The notes: generated by a model from the letters alone, not told the origin. 34,779 bases of DNA from Candidatus Gerdarchaeota archaeon (GCA_016840945.1 JAEORJ010000099.1:1-34779), one strand, 5' to 3'; counted from the first letter of the stretch, positions 7,640 through 16,288 are shown. Numbers and translations are program-made.

Positions 7640-8379
7640 TGAGTGAAAAATATAGTAAAACTAGATACTCTCGTTTTGTTACTTTACCAATAATTGGTAC
7701 AAAAGGCATGGATAAAATCCGTAAAAGCATAATTACAATAATTGGTGGCGGTGGTTTAGGAGCTGTTACAGCTACTCAATTAGTAGCTATGGGAATTAAA
7801 CGTTTACGATTAATAGATAATGACATAGTCGAAGTAACAAATCTTCAAAGACAAATTATGTATCGACAAGAAGATGTAGGAAAACCTAAGGCTCTTATCG
7901 CTCAAAAATTTCTCCAAAATCTCAATCCGGATGTTGAAATCGAGGTTTTCCAAGAAGCAATCACTCAAGATAATGTTTCACTCGTTAGTAAATCAACAGA
8001 TATTGTTATAGATGCTGTGGACCGATTTAAACCACGATTAATTATTAATGCTGAATGTCTTAAGAAGAACATCCCTTTTCTATTTGGTGCTGTAAGCGGG
8101 CTTTCCGGTAATACCATGACTATTGTAAGAAATAGTGTTTGGCTTGAATGTTTATTTGGACATGTTGATGACTCTAAATTACCTAATTCTTCTGAGACAG
8201 GCATTCATCCTGCAATTATTAACATTATTGGTAGTTTACAAGTAGCAGAAGCTACAAGAATTATGTTGAACGAGGAACCAATATTGATTAACAAATTACT
8301 TTTTGCTGATATTGGAACTATGGAATTCGAAACTTTATCCTTGAAACCTCGAGACAATTGCAGATGTAGATTATTTTAA
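7639..8379 (+). CDS. E1-like adenylyltransferase, MoeB/ThiF family, without the usual catalytic cysteine
   Basis: 246 residues with a full adenylation core: GGGGLG (36-41), LIDNDIVEVTNLQRQ (58-72; Asp60, Arg71, Gln72), GKPKA with Lys84, and Asp125 in IDAVDRF. Such enzymes adenylate the C-terminal Gly of ubiquitin-like or MoaD/ThiS proteins. Two family features are altered. Where MoeB has CxxC followed by a cysteine before the AG motif, this protein has Trp168-Leu-Glu-Cys171 and Ser184-Ser185. The second zinc pair is reduced to Cys241-Arg-Cys243 near the end. So the zinc site has at most three cysteines and no crossover-loop thiol is seen. It could activate a MoaD/ThiS-like or ubiquitin-like partner by adenylation or thiocarboxylation only. 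It overlaps the HD gene by one base. Confidence 0.88.
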   Translation: MSEKYSKTRYSRFVTLPIIGTKGMDKIRKSIITIIGGGGLGAVTATQLVAMGIKRLRLIDNDIVEVTNLQRQIMYRQEDVGKPKALIAQKFLQNLNPDVEIEVFQEAITQDNVSLVSKSTDIVIDAVDRFKPRLIINAECLKKNIPFLFGAVSGLSGNTMTIVRNSVWLECLFGHVDDSKLPNSSETGIHPAIINIIGSLQVAEATRIMLNEEPILINKLLFADIGTMEFETLSLKPRDNCRCRLF

Positions 8380-8424
8380 AAAATAGATCAAATGAAAGAA
8401 TAAATGAAAAATTAGAAAATAATA

Positions 8425-8446
8425 AGGTTATTATGCTAGATAACCT
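8425..8446 (-). terminator. Hairpin overlapping the stop of the small membrane protein gene
   Basis: AGGTTAT (8425-8431) and ATAACCT (8440-8446) form a perfect 7-base stem with an 8-base loop. Read on the minus strand, the hairpin covers the stop codon and is followed by a T-rich stretch (TTATTATTTTC, then TAATTTTTC). It is a plausible terminator for the gene at 8431-8649 and faces the end of the E1-like gene. Confidence 0.42.
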
Positions 8447-8649
8447 GAACGTACAAGGAACAAAAATATAGCCATACCCCAAAACATTGCTGTTGCAAAA
8501 GCTCTTGCTACAGCACCTCTAAATGTTCTATCAGGATCAGCTTCTTGATACATTATTAACCATGTTACAGCTAAAGCTCCTAAAATTAAGAAAATTATAG
8601 CAAATGCTAGTAAACCTTGTGGTCCGAGGAAAGCAGTGAATTCTTTCAT
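8431..8649 (-). CDS. Small two-helix membrane protein, function unknown
   Basis: 72 residues from ATG 8649. A GTG at 8661 would add four residues, but AGGTGA there sits 8 bases before the ATG and reads better as its SD. Two hydrophobic helices are clear: about residues 12-34 (LLAFAIIFLILGALAVTWLI) and about 50-66, ending in LFLVRSGYLA. Between them is a charged loop, QEADPDRTFRGAVARAF. I recognise no family. It is monocistronic, convergent with the E1-like gene. A small accessory subunit of a membrane complex is one possibility. Confidence 0.68.
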   Translation of the reverse strand: MKEFTAFLGPQGLLAFAIIFLILGALAVTWLIMYQEADPDRTFRGAVARAFATAMFWGMAIFLFLVRSGYLA

Positions 8650-8856
8650 ATTATATTTCACCTATTGCTTTTTTGTTATTTAGTTACTATTAAAATCTTT
8701 CTAGAAATTTGTGGTTTATATTTAGTGCATAATTAACCAAATTGTATAGCTACAACTAATAATTTGTTGGAGATATTTTTAATTATATCATTTAATGAAA
8801 GTCAATTCTTCTAAAAACTAATAGGATATTTTACTTTCAATCATTTTGTTAAAGAT

Positions 8857-9309
8857 TTATAATTTAAGATCCAAATCAATTTTGTTTTTTTCTCCAACAA
8901 AAAAAAGAAGTAGTGGAATTAACAACTCATATATTCCATTTCCCAAATTTGTTAATGTATAACTAACTCGAATTGGTTGTGTATTTAGCACTGTTCGAGT
9001 CGCAATATGATTTTCTTCAAACTCCTTCAAACGATCTGATAGTGTACGTGAATTCAATTCTGGAAGTACTCGACGAATATCATTGAATGATGGAGTTCCT
9101 TTAATCCTAATTATATAGATTAAATCCATTGTCCATTTTTTCTGAAGTAAATTTAAAGCGTTGTTGAGAAGTAAGAGCTCTTTTTGTATATGGGAATCAT
9201 TGTGTTCTATTGTTTCAAAATCCCGTTCTAGTCCTTTCCTCACCGCCTCACGCATCTGAGGTATTAGCTCATACATCTCTTTCCAAATCTTTTCAGGATC
9301 ATATGTCAT
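8857..9309 (-). CDS. HxlR-family winged-helix transcriptional regulator
   Basis: 150 residues. Residues about 50-125 match the HxlR/MarR-like winged helix (PF01638): LLQKKWTMDLIYII, FNDIRRVLPELNSRTLSDRLKEFEE as the recognition region, and a wing ending VSYTLTNLGNGI. An N-terminal helix of about 45 residues is longer than in the classical family. HxlR proteins bind short palindromes as dimers and often respond to redox or electrophiles, though no conserved sensor cysteine is visible here. It lies 16 bases behind the esterase gene on the same strand, so it probably regulates that operon; candidate sites lie at 10296-10354. Confidence 0.87.
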   Translation of the reverse strand: MTYDPEKIWKEMYELIPQMREAVRKGLERDFETIEHNDSHIQKELLLLNNALNLLQKKWTMDLIYIIRIKGTPSFNDIRRVLPELNSRTLSDRLKEFEENHIATRTVLNTQPIRVSYTLTNLGNGIYELLIPLLLFFVGEKNKIDLDLKL

Positions 9310-9325
9310 TATTTTTCAACTCGGT

Positions 9326-10255
9326 TCATAGATTATCTACAAAAATTTTCACATTCTTCATTGCTTGTTTGAACTCAGGTGCTAATCTCCCTATTAAAGG
9401 CATTCTGGAGAAAATTGGAAAATCATGAAATAGATTTTCCCAAACATCAATTGTTACAGAAACTCCTTGTTTTCTCATTTTTTCTGCAATTACTACGGAA
9501 TCATCAAGTAGCATTTCTGTTGAACCTACTTGAAGAAAGATAGGTGGAAAACCATCAAAATCAGCAAAAATTGGAGAAATCTCAGGGTTCTTTGCAGAGT
9601 CATTACCTATATATTTCTTAGCGGCATTTTCTAAATTTGTAAAATTAAAAAATGCATCTTCTTCTCTATTAGTTACATATGAATTATTAGTAAACGTCAA
9701 ATCTGTCCATGGGGATATGCTTATAACACATTTAGGTTGAGGTAAATTTTGTTTACTAATTCTATGTAGTAAAGCTAGTGCTAATCCTCCTCCTACTGAA
9801 TCACCTAATATGATGATTTTTTCTGCTGGAATTGATTGTTCTTCCAACAACCACTTATAGGCATAAAAAGCATCATCTAAAGCTGCGGGATAAGGATGTT
9901 CAGGGACAAGGCGATAACTAATGCTATAGGCATTGACTTGTAATTGTTTACATATACTTGATACAAATGGTCTGTACATTTCACAGTTGCCAGAAAAATA
10001 ACCACCACCATGTAAATGTAACATTGTCATTGAATCAGGTACTTCTGATTTTAAGGTGTGTTTATCTGCGGGTATATCCCCTATTTGAAAGTGCTCAATC
10101 TTGACACCACTTGCAACTCTCATTATTGAAAACATTTTTTGTAGTGTTTTCCTAAAATTCGCTATTGCCTCAGGATCATCAAAATCAAATTCATAATCCT
10201 TTTGTTTTTTCATTTGTTTCGCAATCATTTTTACGAAGAAACTTGCCAATTTCAT
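9326..10255 (-). CDS. Alpha/beta hydrolase, hormone-sensitive-lipase family esterase
   Basis: 309 residues, typical for the HSL/family IV esterases (PF07859). The oxyanion-hole motif HGGG is at 82-85, the nucleophile elbow GDSVGG places Ser153, and the rest of the triad is probably Asp251 (TEMLLDDS) and His277 (NLFHDFP). An N-terminal cap of about 50 residues (MKKQKDYEFDFDD) precedes the core. It would hydrolyse short-chain carboxylic esters in the cytosol; natural substrate unknown. It is first in an operon with the HxlR regulator. ATG 10255 has GGTGA just upstream, at a short spacing. Confidence 0.92.
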   Translation of the reverse strand: MKLASFFVKMIAKQMKKQKDYEFDFDDPEAIANFRKTLQKMFSIMRVASGVKIEHFQIGDIPADKHTLKSEVPDSMTMLHLHGGGYFSGNCEMYRPFVSSICKQLQVNAYSISYRLVPEHPYPAALDDAFYAYKWLLEEQSIPAEKIIILGDSVGGGLALALLHRISKQNLPQPKCVISISPWTDLTFTNNSYVTNREEDAFFNFTNLENAAKKYIGNDSAKNPEISPIFADFDGFPPIFLQVGSTEMLLDDSVVIAEKMRKQGVSVTIDVWENLFHDFPIFSRMPLIGRLAPEFKQAMKNVKIFVDNL

Positions 10256-10295
10256 TTCACCGTTTTTTTCAATTTTATGTTGTTTTTGCTGCTTG

Positions 10296-10354
10296 GTGTA
10301 TTTTTTATACTAAGTGTATTTTTTAAACCTAAATTTATTATACTATTATAGTAT
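10296..10354 (-). promoter_or_regulatory. Promoter region of the esterase-HxlR operon with tandem repeat and palindrome
   Basis: GTGTATTTTTTA occurs at 10296-10307 and 10314-10325, exactly 18 bases apart within an imperfect 18-base tandem repeat. A perfect palindrome, ATACTAT-T-ATAGTAT, covers 10340-10354. On the minus strand the repeats read TAAAAAATACAC and include AGTATAAAAAA, a good TATA-like sequence about 50 bases before the ATG. The 15-base palindrome lies upstream of it and suits a dimeric winged-helix regulator. A further inverted repeat, TAAGTG/CACTTA, is at 10383-10404. Confidence 0.45.
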
Positions 10355-10452
10355 TTAAATGTAAAAGTAAATTGGTTTCCACTAAGTGTAAATGAATTCA
10401 CTTATTTTTTCTCTTATGAAAATATAGAAAGAGTAATTGTGTATTAGTTTAA

Positions 10453-12921
10453 TTACTCGACTTCTACTTTCATGTTATAGAATTTTCTTGATAATGATTC
10501 CTTTAGCGGTCTATTAGCAAACATTATTGCTACTGTTGTTATTAAGAAGAATCCAAATAATGCTATTTCTATCCACAATATTATACTTCCATCAATTGCT
10601 GATGAAAATCTAGTGTTAATAGCTGTAGCTAATTTATCATTTATTCCAATGAATAATTCAAGAATTAATGGTATTATACCTAATAACACTCCTAATACTC
10701 CCGTAAATCTTGGCCAGAATGGATTAGCAATGCGACTCTTTGTATTTATCGTTAAAATATTACGCTTGCAATCCCATAATCCTACCCGACCATTTACAAC
10801 GCCTTTTCGTATTAATGGTGTTACCGTAAATTCTACTACATTATTCTTTTTATCATTCATATCAACAATTTCATCACGAGGAGTAATATAACAACCTGGA
10901 AACACGGGAATAATCTTTAAGTCATTAATTTTATTCGCATTGTTGTTGCTATTGTTATTATCATTCACAGGAGGTATTTTTACTGTTAATGGGAAGACTT
11001 TCTGTGGAAACATTTTCTTATAATAATCGATTGATATGCTTCTTTGTTTAACTGGTGGTTTCTCTTCAGCTTTGATTGATGCCTCTAAGCTTTGTAATTC
11101 CTTCTTTCGTATAGCTAAACGTTCCTCCATTGATAATGAATCATCAGTTTCTGTTAATGTGATGTGATCGCTTGGAGTAATTGGTTCTGCTTCTTTTACT
11201 ATTGTTTGCTCTTCTTCAATTAAAGGTGCTTCATCAGTTAAAACAACTTCTGAGGTTAAATCCTCAATATCTCTTTGAGGTTTCTCAATATGAGGTTCCT
11301 CAAAAATAATTGTTTCATCTACAGGTTGTGGTTCAATAAATTCTTCTTCTGGAATATAGGGAATTGAATCAATCATTTCTTCAGAAGCTGGTTCAACATA
11401 TTCACTAGATTCATCAATTATTGGTTCAGGCTGTTCATCAGCTTCAACTTCATCAATAGCAACTACTTCTTGTATTGAAATATCTGGCAAATCAGATATT
11501 GCTTCTTCACCTATTGATTCTTCTTCATCTTGAACTATTGGCACATCTATATCAAACTCAGAGCTTTCATCAGAAGTAATCTCTTCGTATGTTTCACCTT
11601 CGGATTCATCATCCATATCGGGTAACCAAATATCTGATTCATCAGATAATTCTAATTCCTCATCCTCTTCCGCATATTCATCTATTTCTTCTTCCTCGAT
11701 TTCATCTATTCCAAATTCGCTTTCAAAATCTCTCTCATAAGCTTCAGATGTTTCAATATCTGATGTCACTTCTTCATCAAATTCTTTAATTTCATCCTCT
11801 TCAACATCATCTAATGGGCTTGCTCTAAATTCTCTTTCTTCCGCTTCATCAGCTAATATTCCTTTGAAAACATCTTCAACAACTGATTTTTCAATTGTTA
11901 ATTCAGAGTGTGATGGTTCTTCCTGAAGTCCACTTTCTTGTTGAGTTGACTCTGGAGCTAATGCTCTCTCTACCGATTGGACATCATGAACTCTATCTTC
12001 ATATTCAACATCCTCAATTATATCTATTTCATCTAGGATTGATTCCAATGTGTCCATTTTATCCAAATCATCATCAGAACCTAATTCCTCTCCTTTTGGT
12101 TTACTCCATGAATAGACATCTTGCTTTATTACAGGTTTAGGTTCTTCTTCGGGTTTAGTTAAGAAAGGCTCAATATCCTTATCTTCATCAAATGATGTTT
12201 CGCTTTCCACTTCTGGAAAACTGCTTTCCACAAAGTGATCTGTTAGGGAATCTAATTCTGAGCTAGGTTGTTCTTCATCAAATTGTGTTGCTTCTATTAA
12301 TCTATCTGCAGCCTCAATTAAATCAGAACCATCTAATTTTGGTGGGTAAACCATTTCTTCTATTGGTTTATCTTCGACTGGTTCTCTTAATGATTGGCGC
12401 CTATCAATAAGACGTTCTTCAAATTCATGAATGGTATCTCCTTCATCTTTTGCTATTCGATAAAAATTACCCCAAGAATTCAACACAAAAGCTGTTGGCA
12501 TGCTAAAAACTTCGGAATCCATTACCTGACCATTTTGCCTTGCGATTCCAACATCAAGAGTTTTAACGGAGAAACTTTTACAAGCAGTTCTAAAGGTAGC
12601 TGCAAAAGGAATTGCTTCTGGAACCTCTAAATCAACTATGAAATTTCCATGATTGAATGTTACTATACTTGTTTCCCCAGCATAAAATTCAGTGCCATAT
12701 TTTTGTATTAAATAATCAATGGTTGCATATTGATTTTCAATTTTAACAATTTCACCCAGGTGATTTATTGTAGCAATAATTTTCGGATGGATTCTCAATG
12801 TTGTTTCTAATTCATCAAGGATTTGTACTAATAATGTTCCTCTCGGAACTCTAAATGTAAAATCAACTACTTCTGAATCTATTAGAACTTTGAATCCTAT
12901 TGTATGTATGTAACCGCTCAA
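10453..12921 (-). CDS. Large acidic membrane-anchored protein with beta-grasp-like N-terminus, function unknown
   Basis: 822 residues from TTG 12921, chosen for SD AGAGGA with a 6-base gap. Residues about 8-88 read as strand (GFKVLID), strand (VDFTFRVPRGT), helix (LVQILDELETTL), strand (IIATINHLG) and a closing segment, an order like ubiquitin/YukD beta-grasp folds. Residues about 90-158 repeat a similar order, ending TAFVLNSWGNFYRIA. Residues about 180-620 are low-complexity and very rich in Glu, Asp and Ser. About 640-730 is a beta-rich domain after an Asn tract, with VFPGCYITP and EFTVTPL. Two membrane helices follow (about 739-758 and 780-800), then a basic 22-residue tail. No signal peptide: most of the chain is probably cytosolic and anchored at its C-terminus. 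I do not recognise a named family; the fold calls are inference. Confidence 0.78.
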   Translation of the reverse strand: MSGYIHTIGFKVLIDSEVVDFTFRVPRGTLLVQILDELETTLRIHPKIIATINHLGEIVKIENQYATIDYLIQKYGTEFYAGETSIVTFNHGNFIVDLEVPEAIPFAATFRTACKSFSVKTLDVGIARQNGQVMDSEVFSMPTAFVLNSWGNFYRIAKDEGDTIHEFEERLIDRRQSLREPVEDKPIEEMVYPPKLDGSDLIEAADRLIEATQFDEEQPSSELDSLTDHFVESSFPEVESETSFDEDKDIEPFLTKPEEEPKPVIKQDVYSWSKPKGEELGSDDDLDKMDTLESILDEIDIIEDVEYEDRVHDVQSVERALAPESTQQESGLQEEPSHSELTIEKSVVEDVFKGILADEAEEREFRASPLDDVEEDEIKEFDEEVTSDIETSEAYERDFESEFGIDEIEEEEIDEYAEEDEELELSDESDIWLPDMDDESEGETYEEITSDESSEFDIDVPIVQDEEESIGEEAISDLPDISIQEVVAIDEVEADEQPEPIIDESSEYVEPASEEMIDSIPYIPEEEFIEPQPVDETIIFEEPHIEKPQRDIEDLTSEVVLTDEAPLIEEEQTIVKEAEPITPSDHITLTETDDSLSMEERLAIRKKELQSLEASIKAEEKPPVKQRSISIDYYKKMFPQKVFPLTVKIPPVNDNNNSNNNANKINDLKIIPVFPGCYITPRDEIVDMNDKKNNVVEFTVTPLIRKGVVNGRVGLWDCKRNILTINTKSRIANPFWPRFTGVLGVLLGIIPLILELFIGINDKLATAINTRFSSAIDGSIILWIEIALFGFFLITTVAIMFANRPLKESLSRKFYNMKVEVE

Positions 12922-13056
12922 TAATATTCCTCTTACATGTTGGTTATATATTATATAAATTATTAAACACTTATTACGTTATAATTTTTCGTTATAGAAT
13001 AGATTTTTATGTATTATTTTTTAATTTTGTAGTATGAACATAAGGAGTATATTTGT

Positions 13057-14802
13057 TTGACAGGGACCGACAATGACAAGAAAATGGATCGTGCAATATT
13101 AAACAATCAATTAATTATCTTCCAACAAAATGCTGGCTTTAGACTGCAAAAAAATACGAGAATGGAATTATTCAAGAGAATTTTTAGTTCTCTTCCTTTA
13201 GTGGCTATTATCATCATATCTATAATCATCCGCATTTTTGCTGCTTCTGAATCGCAAGGTTTTGTTCATCCTGATGAAGTTTTTCAATCAATTGAAATGG
13301 TTCATTTCAGAATTTTTGGTCGTTTTGGTTTAGGGCAAACCATTCCATGGGAGTATAATCTAAGTCACCTCTATGGTGGTGCTAGGTCATGGTTTTTTGT
13401 GTTTATTCTGGTAGCTGTTTATAGATTTGTAATGTTATTTGGTGTTACTGATCCATTAGCATTAATTTTCTCTGTTAGATTATTTCTTTCCTTATCCTCA
13501 ATGATTACAGTATTAGTTTCTTATTATTTTGGTAAAGAAATCTATAATAAACCTGTAGGATTATTGACCGCCTTCTTATGTGGAACTTGGTGGTTCTTTC
13601 CTTTTTGGGCTAGTAGAACAATGACAGATTCAATATCATCTGATTTGTTATTTTTAGCAATTTTCTTGGTATATAAAGCAATAAAAAGAAATAATAAATT
13701 AGGAAGAAGAACATTATATGCAACTCTAGCAGGTGTATCTATTGGCCTTGCATTTATGATCAGGTTTCCAAGTGCTGTTATGGGTATACCATTATTTGTG
13801 TTTCTATTCATAATAGGACTTAATGAAATGCTGGATTATATCTTAGGGGTTAATTTATGGAAATTTACTAAATTATTGTTTCAAAGAAAATTAAAACAAA
13901 TCATTCTGGAAAGAAAAAAAACTCGAGACAGAATCAAATTAAGAAAAATATTGAGTCCTTTTTCAGTTTCACTAGGTTTAGTTGGTGGTTCATTACTCAT
14001 GGTTATTATTCAAGGACTAATCGATTTGTTTACTTGGGGTTCTTTTCTGCATTCACCAATTAATTTCTTCATTTATAATATAATTGAAGATTATAGCTCT
14101 CTTCACGGTACCTCTCCATGGTACAGTTATTTTACGGGTTTTTGGACCAGCTTTGCTAGCTATTTTCTACCTGTCTTTGTATTATTCTACGTTTATGGTA
14201 TGGTTCAAGTGAAGAAAGTAAAAACCCATGTAATGCTTAACATTCTAATCTTTTATTGGTTGATAATTTTCTCTTTCATTGGTCATAAAGAATTTAGATT
14301 TGTTATGGTTGTTTTACCATTAGCATTATTGATGGTATCTAATGGTATCTATAAATTAGTTGATGCAATTAAGAAACCAAAAATTCGTTATACAGTACTT
14401 AGTTTCATAATAATCTTCTTTTCTGCTTCATCTTTGGGCATGGCTACAATTGAGAAATGGTGGTATTGGAAATTTAATTCGGGTATTACTAATGCTATGG
14501 CTTGGATAGGTAAACAAGAAGACTCAAAAAATCTCATTGTCTTTGAATTTGTTTGGTACACTGGAGGATATGCATATCTTGATAAAAATATTACCTGTCT
14601 CTTTGTTAGAATTGATCCTTTTAATCCAATAGGTTCTATTGATAGTTTATATTATCAATTACTCTATAGCACGAATGGTACATATGCAATAGTCTTTGAG
14701 AAGGATCTGTTTGTGGTTAATTGGTATCTGGCTAGCTTTGGTATGGAGGTTGTAGCCAAATTTTATGGTATACCTTATGTCTATGTCTTTGAACATAAAT
14801 GA
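13057..14802 (+). CDS. GT22-family polyprenyl-phosphomannose-type mannosyltransferase (PIG-B/ALG9/ALG12-like)
   Basis: 581 residues with about ten hydrophobic helices. Family GT22 (PF03901) is shown by HPDEVFQSIE (71-80) in the first extracytoplasmic loop, an RSW after LYGGA, SPWYSYFTGF at 353-362 and GHKEFRF at 409-415. These match the HPDE, HPWHWY and HKEFRF motifs of eukaryotic PIG-B and relatives, which add mannose from dolichol-phosphate-mannose on the lumenal side. In an archaeon it would transfer sugar to a lipid-linked glycan or membrane lipid on the outer face. TTG 13057 has SD AGGAG with a 9-base gap; the first 35 residues are hydrophilic and not part of the family core. It is monocistronic, divergent from the 822-residue protein gene. 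Acceptor unknown. Confidence 0.88.
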   Translation: MTGTDNDKKMDRAILNNQLIIFQQNAGFRLQKNTRMELFKRIFSSLPLVAIIIISIIIRIFAASESQGFVHPDEVFQSIEMVHFRIFGRFGLGQTIPWEYNLSHLYGGARSWFFVFILVAVYRFVMLFGVTDPLALIFSVRLFLSLSSMITVLVSYYFGKEIYNKPVGLLTAFLCGTWWFFPFWASRTMTDSISSDLLFLAIFLVYKAIKRNNKLGRRTLYATLAGVSIGLAFMIRFPSAVMGIPLFVFLFIIGLNEMLDYILGVNLWKFTKLLFQRKLKQIILERKKTRDRIKLRKILSPFSVSLGLVGGSLLMVIIQGLIDLFTWGSFLHSPINFFIYNIIEDYSSLHGTSPWYSYFTGFWTSFASYFLPVFVLFYVYGMVQVKKVKTHVMLNILIFYWLIIFSFIGHKEFRFVMVVLPLALLMVSNGIYKLVDAIKKPKIRYTVLSFIIIFFSASSLGMATIEKWWYWKFNSGITNAMAWIGKQEDSKNLIVFEFVWYTGGYAYLDKNITCLFVRIDPFNPIGSIDSLYYQLLYSTNGTYAIVFEKDLFVVNWYLASFGMEVVAKFYGIPYVYVFEHK

Positions 14803-14811
14803 ACAGAAAGA

Positions 14812-16191
14812 TTATCCATTTAATTTCAATTTATACTCCTTCCGATATTCGGGCACATAAGCCCAAAGGCCCAATGTATTTCTTAGCTCTGCTGCAAATG
14901 TTAATGATTGTTCTGCTTCACCATGAACAACAAAAGTTTTCTTAGGTTTGTTTTTAATTTGTTTGATATGCTGTTTCAATTCTTTCTTATCAGCATGCGC
15001 ACTAAAACCCTGGATCATTTGGATATTAGCTTTCACTGGCAACTCCTTATCATAAATTTCAACTTCATTAGCACCATCAACTATTTCACGACCAAGCGTT
15101 CCTTTTGCTTGATAACCTACGAATAATATAACAGATTTTTTAGATGGCAAATCATTTACAAGGTGATTTAGTATCCGACCACCTGTACACATTCCAGATC
15201 CGGCAAAAACAACGCAGGTTTCCCATCCTTTCAATATCCTTTCAGAATCCCTTGAACTTTTAGTGAAAGATAATTCTGGAAATCTCATTGGATTATCGCC
15301 AGATCGTAAAAGGTTGATAGTTTCTTTATCAAAACACTCGGGATGATCTAGATAAATTTCAGTTGCATCAGTAGCCATTGGAGAATCAATATAAACTGGG
15401 GTCCTATCAATGATTTCCTTCTCGAAAATTTCGTTTAGAAAATAAACTAAAGTTTGTGTACGACCTACTGCAAATGAGGGTATAACTAATTTTCCACCAT
15501 CTTTTGCTACGTGTAATGCATTTTTGATTAGTTTATTTTTTGCAGCTTCCATTGAGGGGTGAATCCTATCACCATATGTAGATTCAGTTATTAGATAATC
15601 TGTTTCATCAATTGGTTCAGGGTTTTTAATTAATGGTTGATCATTCTGCCCTAAATCACCAGTAAAAGTAATTTTGGTACCATCAAAATTTACAATTGGT
15701 TGAGCTGAACCTAAAATATGACCCGCATCAATAAGCTTCAAATCAGTATATCGCTCAATATTTTCTTCTTGATTATAAGGGATTGTTTGGAAATGTTTCA
15801 AGGCATAAAAAACATCTTCTTCATCATACAGTGGCTCGATTCTTCCTTTTTTCTTAGCCTTTTGTTCTTTTCTAGCTTCTTCTATTGAAATTTTAACTGA
15901 ATCGAGTAACAATATTTTTGCTAAATCCTTTGTAGCGGGTGTACAATAAACTGGTCCTTGATATCCTTGTTTGAAAAGTAACGGTATTCTTCCAGAATGA
16001 TCAATATGTGCATGAGATAAAATAACATTATCAATTTCTTTCGGATTAAAAGTGAAATGTTCATTATAATGATAAGGGATTCCTTGAATCATCCCACAAT
16101 CAAGTAAAAGTTGTTTATTATTTGCTTTTAATAAATGAGCACTACCTGTTGTTCTGGCTACTGCCCCATGAAAAGTGATTGATAGTTCCAA
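14812..16191 (-). CDS. Metallo-beta-lactamase/beta-CASP RNase (CPSF73/Ysh1-like, no KH domain)
   Basis: 459 residues from TTG 16191, which follows SD AAGGAG by 9 bases and gives the family-typical opening MELSITFHGAVARTTGSAHLL. An ATG at 16221 would add 10 residues but overlaps that SD. The zinc site is complete: HAHIDH (60-65), AGHILGSA, the aspartate in FTGDLG, and the C-terminal GFSAHADKKEL and VVHGE motifs. The beta-CASP insertion carries AGSGMCTGGRI. Such enzymes are endo- or 5'-3' exoribonucleases in RNA maturation and decay. With no N-terminal KH domains it is not aCPSF1 but the short aCPSF2/bacterial type. Cytosolic. It is convergent with the GT22 gene 9 bases away and divergent from the giant repeat protein. 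Confidence 0.93.
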   Translation of the reverse strand: MELSITFHGAVARTTGSAHLLKANNKQLLLDCGMIQGIPYHYNEHFTFNPKEIDNVILSHAHIDHSGRIPLLFKQGYQGPVYCTPATKDLAKILLLDSVKISIEEARKEQKAKKKGRIEPLYDEEDVFYALKHFQTIPYNQEENIERYTDLKLIDAGHILGSAQPIVNFDGTKITFTGDLGQNDQPLIKNPEPIDETDYLITESTYGDRIHPSMEAAKNKLIKNALHVAKDGGKLVIPSFAVGRTQTLVYFLNEIFEKEIIDRTPVYIDSPMATDATEIYLDHPECFDKETINLLRSGDNPMRFPELSFTKSSRDSERILKGWETCVVFAGSGMCTGGRILNHLVNDLPSKKSVILFVGYQAKGTLGREIVDGANEVEIYDKELPVKANIQMIQGFSAHADKKELKQHIKQIKNKPKKTFVVHGEAEQSLTFAAELRNTLGLWAYVPEYRKEYKLKLNG

Positions 16192-16273
16192 TTTGTTAAT
16201 CTCCTTATAAGAGTAAATCATTAAATACCTATTTTACGTTATTTATGTTAAATTTTACCTAATTTGCAATATA

Positions 16274-16288
16274 GGAGAAATTTATATC
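16274..16288 (+). promoter_or_regulatory. Possible BRE/TATA element before the giant repeat protein
   Basis: A purine-rich GGAGAAA (16274-16280) followed by TTTATATC (16281-16288) resembles an archaeal BRE plus TATA box in the 214-base divergent spacer. It would give a leader of roughly 95 bases. A weaker alternative is TTAAATAA near 16349. No clear SD precedes ATG 16406. Confidence 0.28.

Noticed and set aside
11589..12140. His/Leu/Pro-rich plus-strand frames opposite the acidic protein
   Set aside because: These are the complement of Glu/Asp/Ser-rich codons (GAA, GAT, TCA); low complexity, no SD, no motifs.
11000..12400. Nucleotide repeat array in the acidic segment
   Set aside because: Compositional bias only; I saw no exact or regularly spaced repeat unit.
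16192..16221. ATG 16221 start for the beta-CASP nuclease
   Set aside because: It contains the AAGGAG SD of TTG 16191, which yields the usual family N-terminus.
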